Origin: Roseibium porphyridii
GTDB lineage: Bacteria; Pseudomonadota; Alphaproteobacteria; Rhizobiales; Stappiaceae
DNA: 64,000 bases
Direction: 5' to 3'
Assembly (NCBI RefSeq): GCF_026191725.2
Contig: NZ_CP120863.1
Location: 1,034,001 to 1,098,000 of the forward strand
Shown here: piece by piece, positions 35,269 to 42,521 of the stretch
How positions within the stretch are numbered: position 1 is the stretch's first letter
Layout of the letters: the number at the start of each line of letters is the position of its first letter
Made by a program: the position numbers and the translations under genes
Notes under the pieces: generated by a model
Told to the model about the DNA's origin: nothing
The model's input: only the letters and a program-made list of their open reading frames with translations
The model's database searches: none

Positions 35269-36183
35269 TCAATTGAGTTTACGACGAGCTGCCTGTTGAT
35301 CTTCAGAGGTTTTATTGCGCCTTGGTTTGGCGTTGTCAGACCAGCCAGGAGGCATGAAAATTCTTCCAAGCCGCAATTTCATCGGGCCTGGTCGGAAAAC
35401 CTCCTTCAGCATAAGCGCAGTTTCACTGAAATTGATCACAAAGGGATTTGACGAGCCGACAGGTTTGGTAATTCCGAAAAGGACTTCTTCTGTTTCTGGT
35501 GCATAGGTGCCGAACAGCTTGTCCCAGATGATCAGGATCCCGCCGAAGTTCTTATCAAGATAGATCCGGTTGCGGCCATGATGGACGCGATGGTTCGAGG
35601 GGGTGTTGAGCACCGCGTCGAGAATTCGAACCTTTCCGAGTTTTTCAGTGTGGATCCAGGATTGATAGGCAATCACGACAGCCAAAGCGCCAATCACCTG
35701 CGCGGGATCAAATCCTATGACTACCATGGGAACAAAGAAAATCCAGGTGAACAAGGCCTCGACCCAGGCCAAACGCAACGCAGTGCTGAAGTTGAATTCA
35801 GGCGAAGAGTGGTGAACGCTGTGATAGGTCCACAGCAGGCGAACGCGATGTTCAAATCGGTGCATCCAATAATATGTCAGATCGGCCAGTAGCACTGCCA
35901 AAAGCCAGGACCACCAGGACAGGGACACCTCCGAAACGGCAAGTTTCTCTGACGCAAAGATGCCGACAACGAATATTGCGCCAAACGCCAATCGCTCCAG
36001 AACACTGTTGACGATCGAAATGAAAATGTTTGCGCCGGTTTCTTTCAAGGACTTTCTGTATCCGGAAAAGACATCCCACGCTGCCTCGGAAACCAGCATC
36101 AGGAGGAAGACAAGACCGATCATTTCGATGACGGAGAAAACCGGATCCACAACGGACAATCGCAACTCGATATTATCAAACAT
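35269..36183 (-). CDS. Sterol-desaturase/fatty-acid-hydroxylase family membrane di-iron enzyme
   Basis: Integral-membrane oxygenase of 304 aa with about four or five helices. The di-iron histidine clusters are visible: HRFEHR near residue 110, HSVHHSS near 122, and HRVHHGRN near 200. Members hydroxylate or desaturate sterols, fatty acids, carotenoids or alkylglycerols; this one's substrate is unknown. ATG at 36183 follows AGAGGT by 5 bases. A TetR regulator is divergently encoded and a palindrome lies directly in front of this gene, so repression by that TetR is likely. Confidence 0.87.
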   Translation of the reverse strand: MFDNIELRLSVVDPVFSVIEMIGLVFLLMLVSEAAWDVFSGYRKSLKETGANIFISIVNSVLERLAFGAIFVVGIFASEKLAVSEVSLSWWSWLLAVLLADLTYYWMHRFEHRVRLLWTYHSVHHSSPEFNFSTALRLAWVEALFTWIFFVPMVVIGFDPAQVIGALAVVIAYQSWIHTEKLGKVRILDAVLNTPSNHRVHHGRNRIYLDKNFGGILIIWDKLFGTYAPETEEVLFGITKPVGSSNPFVINFSETALMLKEVFRPGPMKLRLGRIFMPPGWSDNAKPRRNKTSEDQQAARRKLN

Positions 36184-36197
36184 CACAAACCTCTATA

Positions 36198-36218
36198 AAA
36201 ACGAACGTTCGTTCGTTT
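36198..36218. promoter_or_regulatory. TetR-type operator
   Basis: Perfect 14-bp palindrome AACGAACGTTCGTT (36200-36213) with a further overlapping half-site extending to GTTCGTTT. It lies 15 bases upstream of the desaturase ATG, between it and the divergent tetR gene. Confidence 0.65.
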
Positions 36219-36319
36219 AAATATTATCATGTTGCCTGAATTGCAAGTGCGCTCAAAACCTGAAATGAGAACTGCAGGTAGCTTCAACGCAGAAACATCA
36301 ACAGTCCACGGTAGTGCAG

Positions 36320-36913
36320 ATGATGGAAAAGAAACCGGAACTGTCCCCTCGCGAGGAAAAGACAGCGCGTCGACGCCGTCTGATCATCGAGGCAGCTGCG
36401 ACACTTTTCATCCTCAAGGGGTTCCATCAGACGGGCATGCGCGACATAGCTGGCCAGGCTGAGATAAGCCTTGGAAACCTCTACAACCATTTCAAGGGAA
36501 AGCATGAAATCATTGCAGCCATCTCCGAGATAGAAGCTGCGGATATGGAACCACTGCTAAGTCGTCTGGAGAGTGCCCCGGTTAGCGATAGCGCTGCTTT
36601 GATCGAGTTTGCGGAAGCCTATTTCGCAGTCTCTTCCTCGCCGGCAAATGCAGCTCTGAGCGCGGAAATCGTTGCGGAGATCTTCAGAAATCCGGATATC
36701 GGCAAAGTGTTTTCGGGCACGAGAAAGCGATTGATCGATGCGCTTGAAGGACATGTACCCGACCATTATTCAAAACGGACCGCAACAGCAGGCCTCGTTC
36801 TCGATCTGATCGAAAGAGCGGGACAAAGTGCGGTTGGAACCAGCGATGTGTCGCAAAGCGACATCAAGGCCGCCTTGCTGGAAGTTATAGGACGTCTGAT
36901 TGATCGCTCATGA
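36320..36913 (+). CDS. TetR/AcrR-family transcriptional regulator
   Basis: Dimeric repressor of 197 aa. N-terminal helix-turn-helix at about residues 20-60: AAATLFILKGFHQTGMRDIAGQ, then SLGNLYNHFKGKHEI, a standard TetR recognition unit. The C-terminal ligand domain is divergent, as usual. Possible starts are GTG 36314, ATG 36320 and ATG 36323; I use 36320. It most likely controls the divergent desaturase and itself through the palindrome at 36200. The effector is unknown, perhaps a lipid. Confidence 0.9.
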   Translation: MMEKKPELSPREEKTARRRRLIIEAAATLFILKGFHQTGMRDIAGQAEISLGNLYNHFKGKHEIIAAISEIEAADMEPLLSRLESAPVSDSAALIEFAEAYFAVSSSPANAALSAEIVAEIFRNPDIGKVFSGTRKRLIDALEGHVPDHYSKRTATAGLVLDLIERAGQSAVGTSDVSQSDIKAALLEVIGRLIDRS

Positions 36914-37004
36914 TTACTGGTCGGCGCTGAGGTCTCTGGCAAAAGACGCTAGCAAACTTTCGGCTGCTGAGTGTGCTTCGCTCCCCATGGATCGAGCGGG
37001 TGAC

Positions 37005-37028
37005 AAAAAAAGCCGCCAATTGGCGGCT
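37005..37028 (-). terminator. Terminator of rcdA
   Basis: Minus strand AGCCGCC-AATT-GGCGGCT followed by TTTTTTT, about 27 bases after the rcdA stop. Confidence 0.85.
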
Positions 37029-37054
37029 CTTCGTGTTCATAGGTCGAAGATCGC

Positions 37055-37597
37055 TTAGCCGAGATTTCCGAATGCCGCGTGCAGCTGGTTGATTTGCGAG
37101 GCGACCGGGTTGTCGTTGTTGGCTTCCTCGGTCTGCGGTTCGTCACCGCCGCGGTAGAGCATCTTGTCCAGGTGCACAACGCGTTCCTGCAGGCGTGTCG
37201 AGCGACCGACCAGGTCGCGCAAAGTTTCGGGAAGTTCGTCCCAGGACGGTCCGCCGGTTGCGCTGCTGAGCTTGTCCAGCCGCACCTTGTTCTTTTCGCT
37301 GCCAGCCTGTTCGCGAGACATTTCGCCCTCGTTCACAGCTCTTTGGAGCAAAAGCCAGGATGCAAGCTGCATCAGACGCGTTGTCAGGCGCATGGATTCC
37401 GTTGCGTAGGCCAATGATGCCGGACGGGGCAACTCCTTGGCTTCCTCGCGGCCGGAGCCATCCAAATACATGGCGGTCTCTTCAACCAGTGACATGCCTT
37501 CCTGAAACAGGGTCTGGAAATTGTCAGAACTGGCAAGATGATGAGCGATGTGTACGGTGCCAATCGCTTCTTCGGCTGTTTTGATGTCTTCCGTCAT
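37055..37597 (-). CDS. rcdA: RcdA, adaptor for ClpXP-mediated CtrA degradation (DUF1465)
   Basis: A 180-aa helical-bundle protein of the DUF1465/RcdA family. Characteristic stretches: ASSDNFQTLFQEGMSLVEETA near residue 23, YLDGSGREEAKEL near 44, YATESMRLTTRLMQLASWLL near 65, and an acidic, disordered C-terminal part. From the family: RcdA binds CpdR-primed ClpXP and delivers substrates, including CtrA together with PopA, at the G1-S transition in Caulobacter. The gene is monocistronic with its own terminator and a hairpin-bearing leader. Confidence 0.9.
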   Translation of the reverse strand: MTEDIKTAEEAIGTVHIAHHLASSDNFQTLFQEGMSLVEETAMYLDGSGREEAKELPRPASLAYATESMRLTTRLMQLASWLLLQRAVNEGEMSREQAGSEKNKVRLDKLSSATGGPSWDELPETLRDLVGRSTRLQERVVHLDKMLYRGGDEPQTEEANNDNPVASQINQLHAAFGNLG

Positions 37598-37655
37598 AGG
37601 ATTGCTACGCCTCAGTTACTCTTCCGGTTCGACTTGCATTTTTATCATTGCTTGT

Positions 37656-37676
37656 CCCGAAACATGTCATTTCGGG
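37656..37676. repeat. Inverted repeat in the rcdA leader
   Basis: Perfect 7-bp repeat CCCGAAA/TTTCGGG around a 7-base spacer, 59-79 bases upstream of the rcdA start. No T-run, so an operator or leader hairpin rather than a terminator. Confidence 0.4.
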
Positions 37677-37797
37677 GCAGGTGTCCCTTTTTGGAACGAT
37701 GCAGGTCTTCGTACCAACTACTGAGCAATCCCCATGCCAAACTCGCTCAAATGTGGCCCTTAACCAGAACGGTATGAGGATACCATGAGCGTGGCCT

Positions 37798-37892
37798 AAA
37801 AAAAAAGAGCCGCACGGTTGCGGCTCTGAAGTCTTTAACAGGGAGGCGTCAAACAGAGTGGACAGGAGCCACTCACATCCAGATGACTGGAT
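37798..37892 (-). ncRNA. Candidate trans-acting sRNA with anti-Shine-Dalgarno loops (AbcR-like)
   Basis: Read on the minus strand: hairpin 1 ATCCAG/CTGGAT around TCAT (37892-37877); hairpin 2 GAGTGG/CCACTC with loop CTCCTGT (37874-37856), exposing CUCC; a linker with GCCTCCCTG; then terminator AGAGCCGCA/TGCGGCTCT with a T-run (37826-37798). A TATAAA box ends 7 bases before hairpin 1. No ORF fits and no protein gene needs this terminator: the nearest minus-strand stop is at 38015. The layout matches the candidate at 4286-4370. AbcR (ar15) RNAs have comparable size and two CU-rich motifs; assignment is inference. Confidence 0.65.
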
Positions 37893-37923
37893 ATACAAAT
37901 TTATACTTTGGAAAGATTAATAA

Positions 37924-37948
37924 GAGGTAAACGAGTAAATTTTTACCT
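37924..37948. promoter_or_regulatory. Inverted repeat upstream of the sRNA
   Basis: AGGTAAA, 11 bases, TTTACCT, at about -31 to -55 from the predicted sRNA start; another TTTACC follows at 37955. The position suits an activator, and the sRNA's -35 box is weak. Confidence 0.4.
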
Positions 37949-38014
37949 AGCTGATTTACCTTGTTAATCGTCTAGTTGTCAGATTTAGTTCAAAGACTGT
38001 AATAAATGCCAAGG

Positions 38015-38212
38015 CTATTTCTGAAAGAACGAGTTCGCCGCATCGCGAATAGTACCTCGTTGTTCGAGTTCTTTCTGCGTACGGTTAATTTCTTCCCGTA
38101 AGGCCTCTATCCGCTCATTAAGATCGTTTTCCGAATGACGTGAAATATCCTCGCCCACGGTGATGGGGTCGGCCTCAGGTTTTTTGGGGACATCTTCGTC
38201 AAATAGGCTCAT
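38015..38212 (-). CDS. DUF1192 family small protein
   Basis: A 65-aa protein: MSLFDEDVPKKPEADPITVG, then a helical ELREEI-type segment (SENDLNERIEALREEINRTQ) and a short tail RDAANSFFQK. These match DUF1192, a small coiled-coil family restricted to alphaproteobacteria, function unknown. The ATG at 38212 has AAGGAAAC 3-10 bases upstream; the longer frame to 38305 is not supported. It is divergent from the quinone oxidoreductase, as is common for this family. Confidence 0.87.
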   Translation of the reverse strand: MSLFDEDVPKKPEADPITVGEDISRHSENDLNERIEALREEINRTQKELEQRGTIRDAANSFFQK

Positions 38213-38361
38213 TGTTTCCTTCCCCGGAATGTGAGACGCAGGAACGACAAGGACCGGTTCAAAAAAGTTGGATACGTTCAAATCGGCCGATTGCCAAGTT
38301 ACCATAGTCCGGCCATCGAGCAGTGGACCAGTCCCAAAATGAACCAGAAGGAACGATCTTC

Positions 38362-39366
38362 ATGCAAAAATTGCCGGTTAGCATGTCTGTTGTTGCAATT
38401 TCGGAAGCAGGCGGTCCGGACGTATTGCAGCTTGAGGAGCGTCCCGTTCCGGAGCCGGGTGTCGGCGAAGTTCTGATCCGTGTGCATGCTGCCGGCGTGA
38501 ATCGGCCCGATGTCCTCCAGCGAGTGGGGGCCTATCCACCACCTAAAGGGGCCTCGGATCTGCCTGGCCTTGAAGTGTCGGGAGAGATTGTTGCGTGCGG
38601 AGAAAGCGCTAACGGTCACAAGATTGGCGATATGGTAACAGCGCTTGCGCCTGGAGGTGGATATGCCGCCTACTGCAAAGTGCCTGCAGGTCACGCGCTT
38701 GCAGTCCCCCGGGGACTGTCAATGATCGAAGCTGCGGCCCTTCCGGAAACCTTCTTCACTGTTTGGTCGAACGTGTTCGATCGATGCGGATTGGCCAGTG
38801 GTGAAAGGTTTCTTGTCCATGGCGGAACATCCGGTATCGGAACAACCGCCATTCAATTGGCAAAGGCGTTCGGTGCCGAAGTCTTCACGACTGTCGGATC
38901 GGAAGAAAAGGCAGAAGCCGTTCGTGCTTTGGGCGCTGACCACGCAATCGTCTATCGGGAGCAAGCCTTTGAAAAGGCGATCCTTGAGATCACGAATGGT
39001 GAGGGGGTGAATGTGATCCTCGACATGGTTGGCGGCGACTATGTTGAGAGAAACTGGAAAGCCGCCGCAGTCGAGGGACGGATATGCCAGATCGCCACAT
39101 TGAATGGACTTTCAGAGAAGGTGAATTTCTCCCGTCTGATGGTCAAGCGGTTGACACACACGGGATCAACTTTGCGACCTCGCAGCGATGCTTTTAAATC
39201 GGCGATTGCCGAGAACCTCAAGACGAGGGTCTGGCCGATGCTCGAATCGGGAAATATCAAGCCGATTATGGATTCCACGTTTCCACTTGACCAGGCAGCC
39301 GATGCGCATCGGCGCATGGAAAGCTCTGGGCACATTGGCAAAATCGTTCTGACGATGGACGTGTGA
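38362..39366 (+). CDS. NAD(P)H quinone oxidoreductase, PIG3/QOR family
   Basis: Zinc-free medium-chain reductase of 334 aa that reduces quinones or related enones. GroES-like domain at about 10-120 (VLIRVHAAGVNRPDVLQRVG, LPGLEVSGEIVACG) and Rossmann domain with HGGTSGIGTTAIQLAKAFG near 150. No zinc-binding cysteines. The RPDVLQRVGAYPPPKGAS loop is characteristic of PIG3-type members. Ribosome-binding site AAGGAAC lies 7 bases before the ATG at 38362. trcR follows after 153 bases. Confidence 0.92.
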   Translation: MQKLPVSMSVVAISEAGGPDVLQLEERPVPEPGVGEVLIRVHAAGVNRPDVLQRVGAYPPPKGASDLPGLEVSGEIVACGESANGHKIGDMVTALAPGGGYAAYCKVPAGHALAVPRGLSMIEAAALPETFFTVWSNVFDRCGLASGERFLVHGGTSGIGTTAIQLAKAFGAEVFTTVGSEEKAEAVRALGADHAIVYREQAFEKAILEITNGEGVNVILDMVGGDYVERNWKAAAVEGRICQIATLNGLSEKVNFSRLMVKRLTHTGSTLRPRSDAFKSAIAENLKTRVWPMLESGNIKPIMDSTFPLDQAADAHRRMESSGHIGKIVLTMDV

Positions 39367-39519
39367 TAGTCCCGCAGGATCGGGAAGACGCAAAGATTGC
39401 CTTCCTATTTGCGTTTCCCCCGCGTTTTCACTATATTCCGCCCACTTCCCATTAAAGATAAATGGAACACTGCTTTTTCGCCCCGCCGGGCGAGGGAGCC
39501 GATGAGAGGAATTTACCCG

Positions 39520-40332
39520 ATGGCGAACACGCCGCTTATGCCAAAGGCAACCGCCGTCTGGCTCGTGGACAACACCGCGTTGAGCTTCACGCAGATTGCG
39601 TCCTTCTGCAAACTGCATCCGCTCGAAGTGAAAGCGATTGCCGACGGAGAAGCCGCCCAGGGCATCAAGGGCCTTGATCCGATCCTGACCGGACAGTTGA
39701 GCCGTGAAGAGGTTGAAAAAGCCCAGAACGACCCGAACTACCAGCTGAAGCTTCAGGGGTCGAAAGTGGTCGTGCCGGAATCAAAGCGCAAAGGGCCACG
39801 TTATACGCCTGTTTCACGGCGCCAGGACCGTCCGAATGCAATCCTCTGGCTTGTGCGCAATCATCCGGAACTGAAAGATGCGCAGATCATGCGCCTGGTT
39901 GGCACCACCAAACCGACTATTGCCGCAATTCGCGACCGGACGCATTGGAATTCCGCCAACCTGACACCGTCTGATCCTGTGACACTCGGCCTGTGCAGCC
40001 AGCTGGAGCTGGATATGGAAGTTGAGAAGGGAGCCAAGAATGCTCCGCAGCCGATGGCTGGTGAGCCGGTCGAAAGGTTGATGCCGGTCGAAGAAACGAC
40101 CAATGAAGACGCAATCGCTGCCGCATTCTCCTTTGACCCGAGCCAACCGGTCAAACGTGAGGAAGAAGAAGAAATCGATGCGGACGCCGTCTTTGCGAAT
40201 CTCGGTTCACTGAAGAGCGATGAGAGTGAAGTCGGCGAAGAGGGCGATGCGCCTGCAAGCGAAGACGCGACGGCTGAAACTGACGATGATGTAGCTGAAG
40301 GCGAAGAAACTGAAGGCGAAGAGACCAAGTAA
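39520..40332 (+). CDS. trcR: Cell-cycle transcriptional regulator TrcR (DUF1013)
   Basis: A 270-aa DNA-associated protein of the DUF1013 family. The N-terminal 180 residues are the conserved core (MPKATAVWLVDNTALSFTQI, FCKLHPLEVKAIADGE, then RPNAILWLVRNHPELKDAQI and LVGTTKPTIAAIRDR, which look like two helix-turn-helix-type segments). The last 70 residues are strongly acidic (EEEEID, ETEGEETEGEET) and low complexity. Start at 39520 with AGAGGA 9 bases upstream; ATG 39502 is an alternative. The family is named TrcR for a cell-cycle regulator in Caulobacter. A terminator follows. Confidence 0.9.
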   Translation: MANTPLMPKATAVWLVDNTALSFTQIASFCKLHPLEVKAIADGEAAQGIKGLDPILTGQLSREEVEKAQNDPNYQLKLQGSKVVVPESKRKGPRYTPVSRRQDRPNAILWLVRNHPELKDAQIMRLVGTTKPTIAAIRDRTHWNSANLTPSDPVTLGLCSQLELDMEVEKGAKNAPQPMAGEPVERLMPVEETTNEDAIAAAFSFDPSQPVKREEEEEIDADAVFANLGSLKSDESEVGEEGDAPASEDATAETDDDVAEGEETEGEETK

Positions 40333-40356
40333 TCGGTTCCTCGCTCGCTCGATCAG

Positions 40357-40391
40357 AACCGTCGGCTGTTTGCAGCCGGCGGTTTTTTTTT
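40357..40391 (+). terminator. Terminator of trcR
   Basis: Stem AACCGTCGGCTG/CAGCCGGCGGTT (one mismatch) around TTTG, followed by eight or more T residues. Confidence 0.85.
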
Positions 40392-40473
40392 GCCTGGCAA
40401 TCGACCATTGTCGCCGTTATCAGGCCGCTACCTTGCCGTAGGTTTTGCCCTTACCCCAGCCACGAGTGCTGTT

Positions 40474-41205
40474 TCAAGAGGCTTTGTTGCGCTTGACGCG
40501 GCCGATTTGGATGTTGCTGTTCTCGCCGATCGCAAATCGCATGCAATAGAAGATAACAACCAGGCTCAAAACCAGCCAAAGACCGCCCCAGAACACGGTT
40601 GGCAGGCCGAACTCCTCTGACAGCATATAGGCATCTGAACGCAATCCTGATCTTCGGATTGTGTCGTCGAATATGTCGTAGGGGACGTAAAAGATGCTCG
40701 ACAAGCCGATGACCCGAAGCACCATGTCGTTGATTTCGAGGCTTAAAAATCGAGCGATTGCGAGCATTCCAAGTCCCGTGACCGTGCAAAAGAGCAACGG
40801 GAACCAGTCACGGATGTAGAGCAATGTGACCAGAAGCATGACGACGCCGAACAGTGCCAGGATTTGACGATCGAAATCGGTGCGCAGCGCGAGCATCAAA
40901 AGTCCGGCACCCAGGATCAGCGAGCCAAGATATCCGGCAGACAAGATTATGAGCCTGCTGCCGCCACTCGAGATCACATGCCCGCCCTGGTTTGGCGACA
41001 ATGAGAGGTCGAGCACCGTGCCTCCGGTCAGGATGGCAGCAATGGCATGAGACAGCTCGTGCAGGAACACAATCAGGATTTTAAGCGGAATGACGAGAGG
41101 TGTGTTCCACAGCAGGAACAGCACCACCATGATCAATATCAGCTGCCAGTGGTTCTTCAGGATCTGCATGCCATCTGAAAGGCCTTGGCGATAAGCAAAA
41201 GTCAA
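40474..41205 (-). CDS. M50B-type integral-membrane metallopeptidase-like protein
   Basis: A 243-aa membrane protein with about six helices. The zinc motif HExxH is present as FLHELSHAIAAILTGG near residue 50, inside the second helix, as in intramembrane site-2-type proteases. The matching third zinc ligand is less clear; an Asp/Asn in LRVIGLSSIFYVPYDIFDD near 180 is a candidate. This is the Peptidase_M50B-like group, compact and without a PDZ domain. Substrate unknown; no anti-sigma factor is adjacent. Confidence 0.8.
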   Translation of the reverse strand: MTFAYRQGLSDGMQILKNHWQLILIMVVLFLLWNTPLVIPLKILIVFLHELSHAIAAILTGGTVLDLSLSPNQGGHVISSGGSRLIILSAGYLGSLILGAGLLMLALRTDFDRQILALFGVVMLLVTLLYIRDWFPLLFCTVTGLGMLAIARFLSLEINDMVLRVIGLSSIFYVPYDIFDDTIRRSGLRSDAYMLSEEFGLPTVFWGGLWLVLSLVVIFYCMRFAIGENSNIQIGRVKRNKAS

Positions 41206-41222
41206 GCAGGTTGAGAATCCGC

Positions 41223-41582
41223 CTATGCTTCATCCCGCAAATCGCACCAGGCTTTCACGATAGACCGTAGCTCTGTTTCTTTCTGGGCAAGATCATCCAG
41301 ACTGGCGATCTTGAAGGAGCGGGCTTCTTTGCCATCGCCTTCCAGGTTCGGAAAGGCACCTGGTATCAGGGCGCCTTTGTGAAACATAAGCGACACATGT
41401 TTTTTCGCCTTCGGGAAGAAACTTGCCAGGTTGCCTTTGTATTCAAATGTCGGCGCTTGCCATTTTATGGTTTCACCAATCCGCGCATCCGCACGCAGAA
41501 TAAGTTCACGGGTTGCCTCAAGAACGGGTTTCATCGGGTTGTCATAGGCTCTCAGCCATGCGTCCACATCCGGGTTCTTCAT
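41223..41582 (-). CDS. DUF1801 (YdhG-like) protein
   Basis: A 119-aa single-domain protein of the DUF1801/YdhG family: LRAYDNPMKPVLEATRELIL, then GETIKWQAPTFEYKGNLASF near residue 40 and HVSLMFHKGALI near 65. The fold is known in structural databases but the function is not. ATG at 41582 lies 5 bases upstream of the end of the NTF2-like gene's stop region, so these two minus-strand genes are tightly linked, stop and start nearly adjoining. Confidence 0.83.
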   Translation of the reverse strand: MKNPDVDAWLRAYDNPMKPVLEATRELILRADARIGETIKWQAPTFEYKGNLASFFPKAKKHVSLMFHKGALIPGAFPNLEGDGKEARSFKIASLDDLAQKETELRSIVKAWCDLRDEA

Positions 41583-41586
41583 GGCA

Positions 41587-41949
41587 TCATCCCAAATCAA
41601 GTGTTGTCTTCAGCGAGATGATCTTGCCGTTCTGCAGAACAAAGACATTCGTGCCGCTGCCGCTGCCTCCGGGAATGGCCTTGGAATAACAGGTCCATTT
41701 AACTGTAATGGTTGAGCCGGAGACTTCGACCGCACCCAAATTTATCACGGCATCGTCGAAGTCGTCGGTCCTGCTTGCTGCAAAAGCGGCAAGGATCGCC
41801 TCGCGTCCACGATGAGGTCCATCTTGGCCGGAAAAGGGTTCGGAGTATTCTGCATTATCGGCAAAAAGCTCTCCCAGTTGTGCCTGCCCGGACGGACCGG
41901 CTTGCATTGCCAGGAAAAAGTTTGTGATCTCTAGAGGCATGTCATTCAT
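41587..41949 (-). CDS. NTF2-like / SnoaL-type protein
   Basis: A 120-aa cone-fold protein: LEITNFFLAMQAG, LGELFADNAEYSEPFSGQDG near residue 30, GREAILAAFAAS near 50 and a C-terminal beta sheet (ITVKWTCYSKAIPGG, NVFVLQNGKIISLKTTLDL). Such proteins are small-molecule isomerases, hydratases or ligand-binding units; no catalytic pair can be assigned with certainty. ATG 41949 is chosen by family length; the frame upstream to 42141 is antisense to the LuxR-type gene. Only 13 bases separate this start from the divergent LuxR-type start. Confidence 0.8.
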   Translation of the reverse strand: MNDMPLEITNFFLAMQAGPSGQAQLGELFADNAEYSEPFSGQDGPHRGREAILAAFAASRTDDFDDAVINLGAVEVSGSTITVKWTCYSKAIPGGSGSGTNVFVLQNGKIISLKTTLDLG

Positions 41950-41962
41950 GGAAGTGTCCCAT

Positions 41963-42367
41963 ATGTCTGTTGATCCGAATGTGCTTGCCGCCCTTTCCGA
42001 GGCGCTTGAAAGTTTGAACCGGGATCCCCAGCGTCCTGTTCCCTCAAGTGTGATTGCAGCGCTTGCGCCCTTGGCCAGAGAAGGGACCAACCTTAAAATT
42101 GACCTGGAGGCCAGTCGCCAGATCGGTGCGCCACTTGTCACTCTCGGTTACTCGGTGCCCGAGAGCGATCTCTTCGCTCCATTGACACCCCGTCAGCGTG
42201 ACGTCGCCGCTCTATTGGTTTGTGGTCAGTCCAATAAAGAAATTGCGAGAAATCTCTCCATCAGCCCCGCCACCGTAAAAGACCATGTCCATGCCATTTT
42301 AAAGCACTTAAACCTGCCTTCACGGGCAGCGGTCATCGCTGCAGCGAGATCCCCTGAAAAAAGCTAG
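41963..42367 (+). CDS. LuxR-type helix-turn-helix transcriptional regulator
   Basis: A 134-aa regulator with a C-terminal LuxR/GerE DNA-binding domain at about residues 68-130 (LTPRQRDVAALLVCGQSNKE, then IARNLSISPATVKDHVHAIL). The N-terminal 65 residues contain no receiver Asp or autoinducer pocket, so this is a short, possibly constitutive or ligand-sensing form. ATG at 41963 has GGAAG 8 bases upstream. It is divergent from the NTF2-like/DUF1801 pair and may regulate it. Confidence 0.83.
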   Translation: MSVDPNVLAALSEALESLNRDPQRPVPSSVIAALAPLAREGTNLKIDLEASRQIGAPLVTLGYSVPESDLFAPLTPRQRDVAALLVCGQSNKEIARNLSISPATVKDHVHAILKHLNLPSRAAVIAAARSPEKS

Positions 42368-42521
42368 CCGGGAAGGAAGTCGGTAGCAATCCATCTGAAG
42401 ATGGATGTCATCCGCTCTACTGCCCCGGCTCAGATACGAACCGCAACGGCAAATTAAGAAAGCTGGATGCAATCTGCCGCCCAGTAGAACAGCCTTTCTG
42501 TTGATCGAGAGTGGCCCGCAA

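Noticed and set aside
37605-37898. 97-aa minus-strand frame
   Set aside because: It runs straight through an intrinsic terminator and the sRNA hairpins; composition does not look like a protein.
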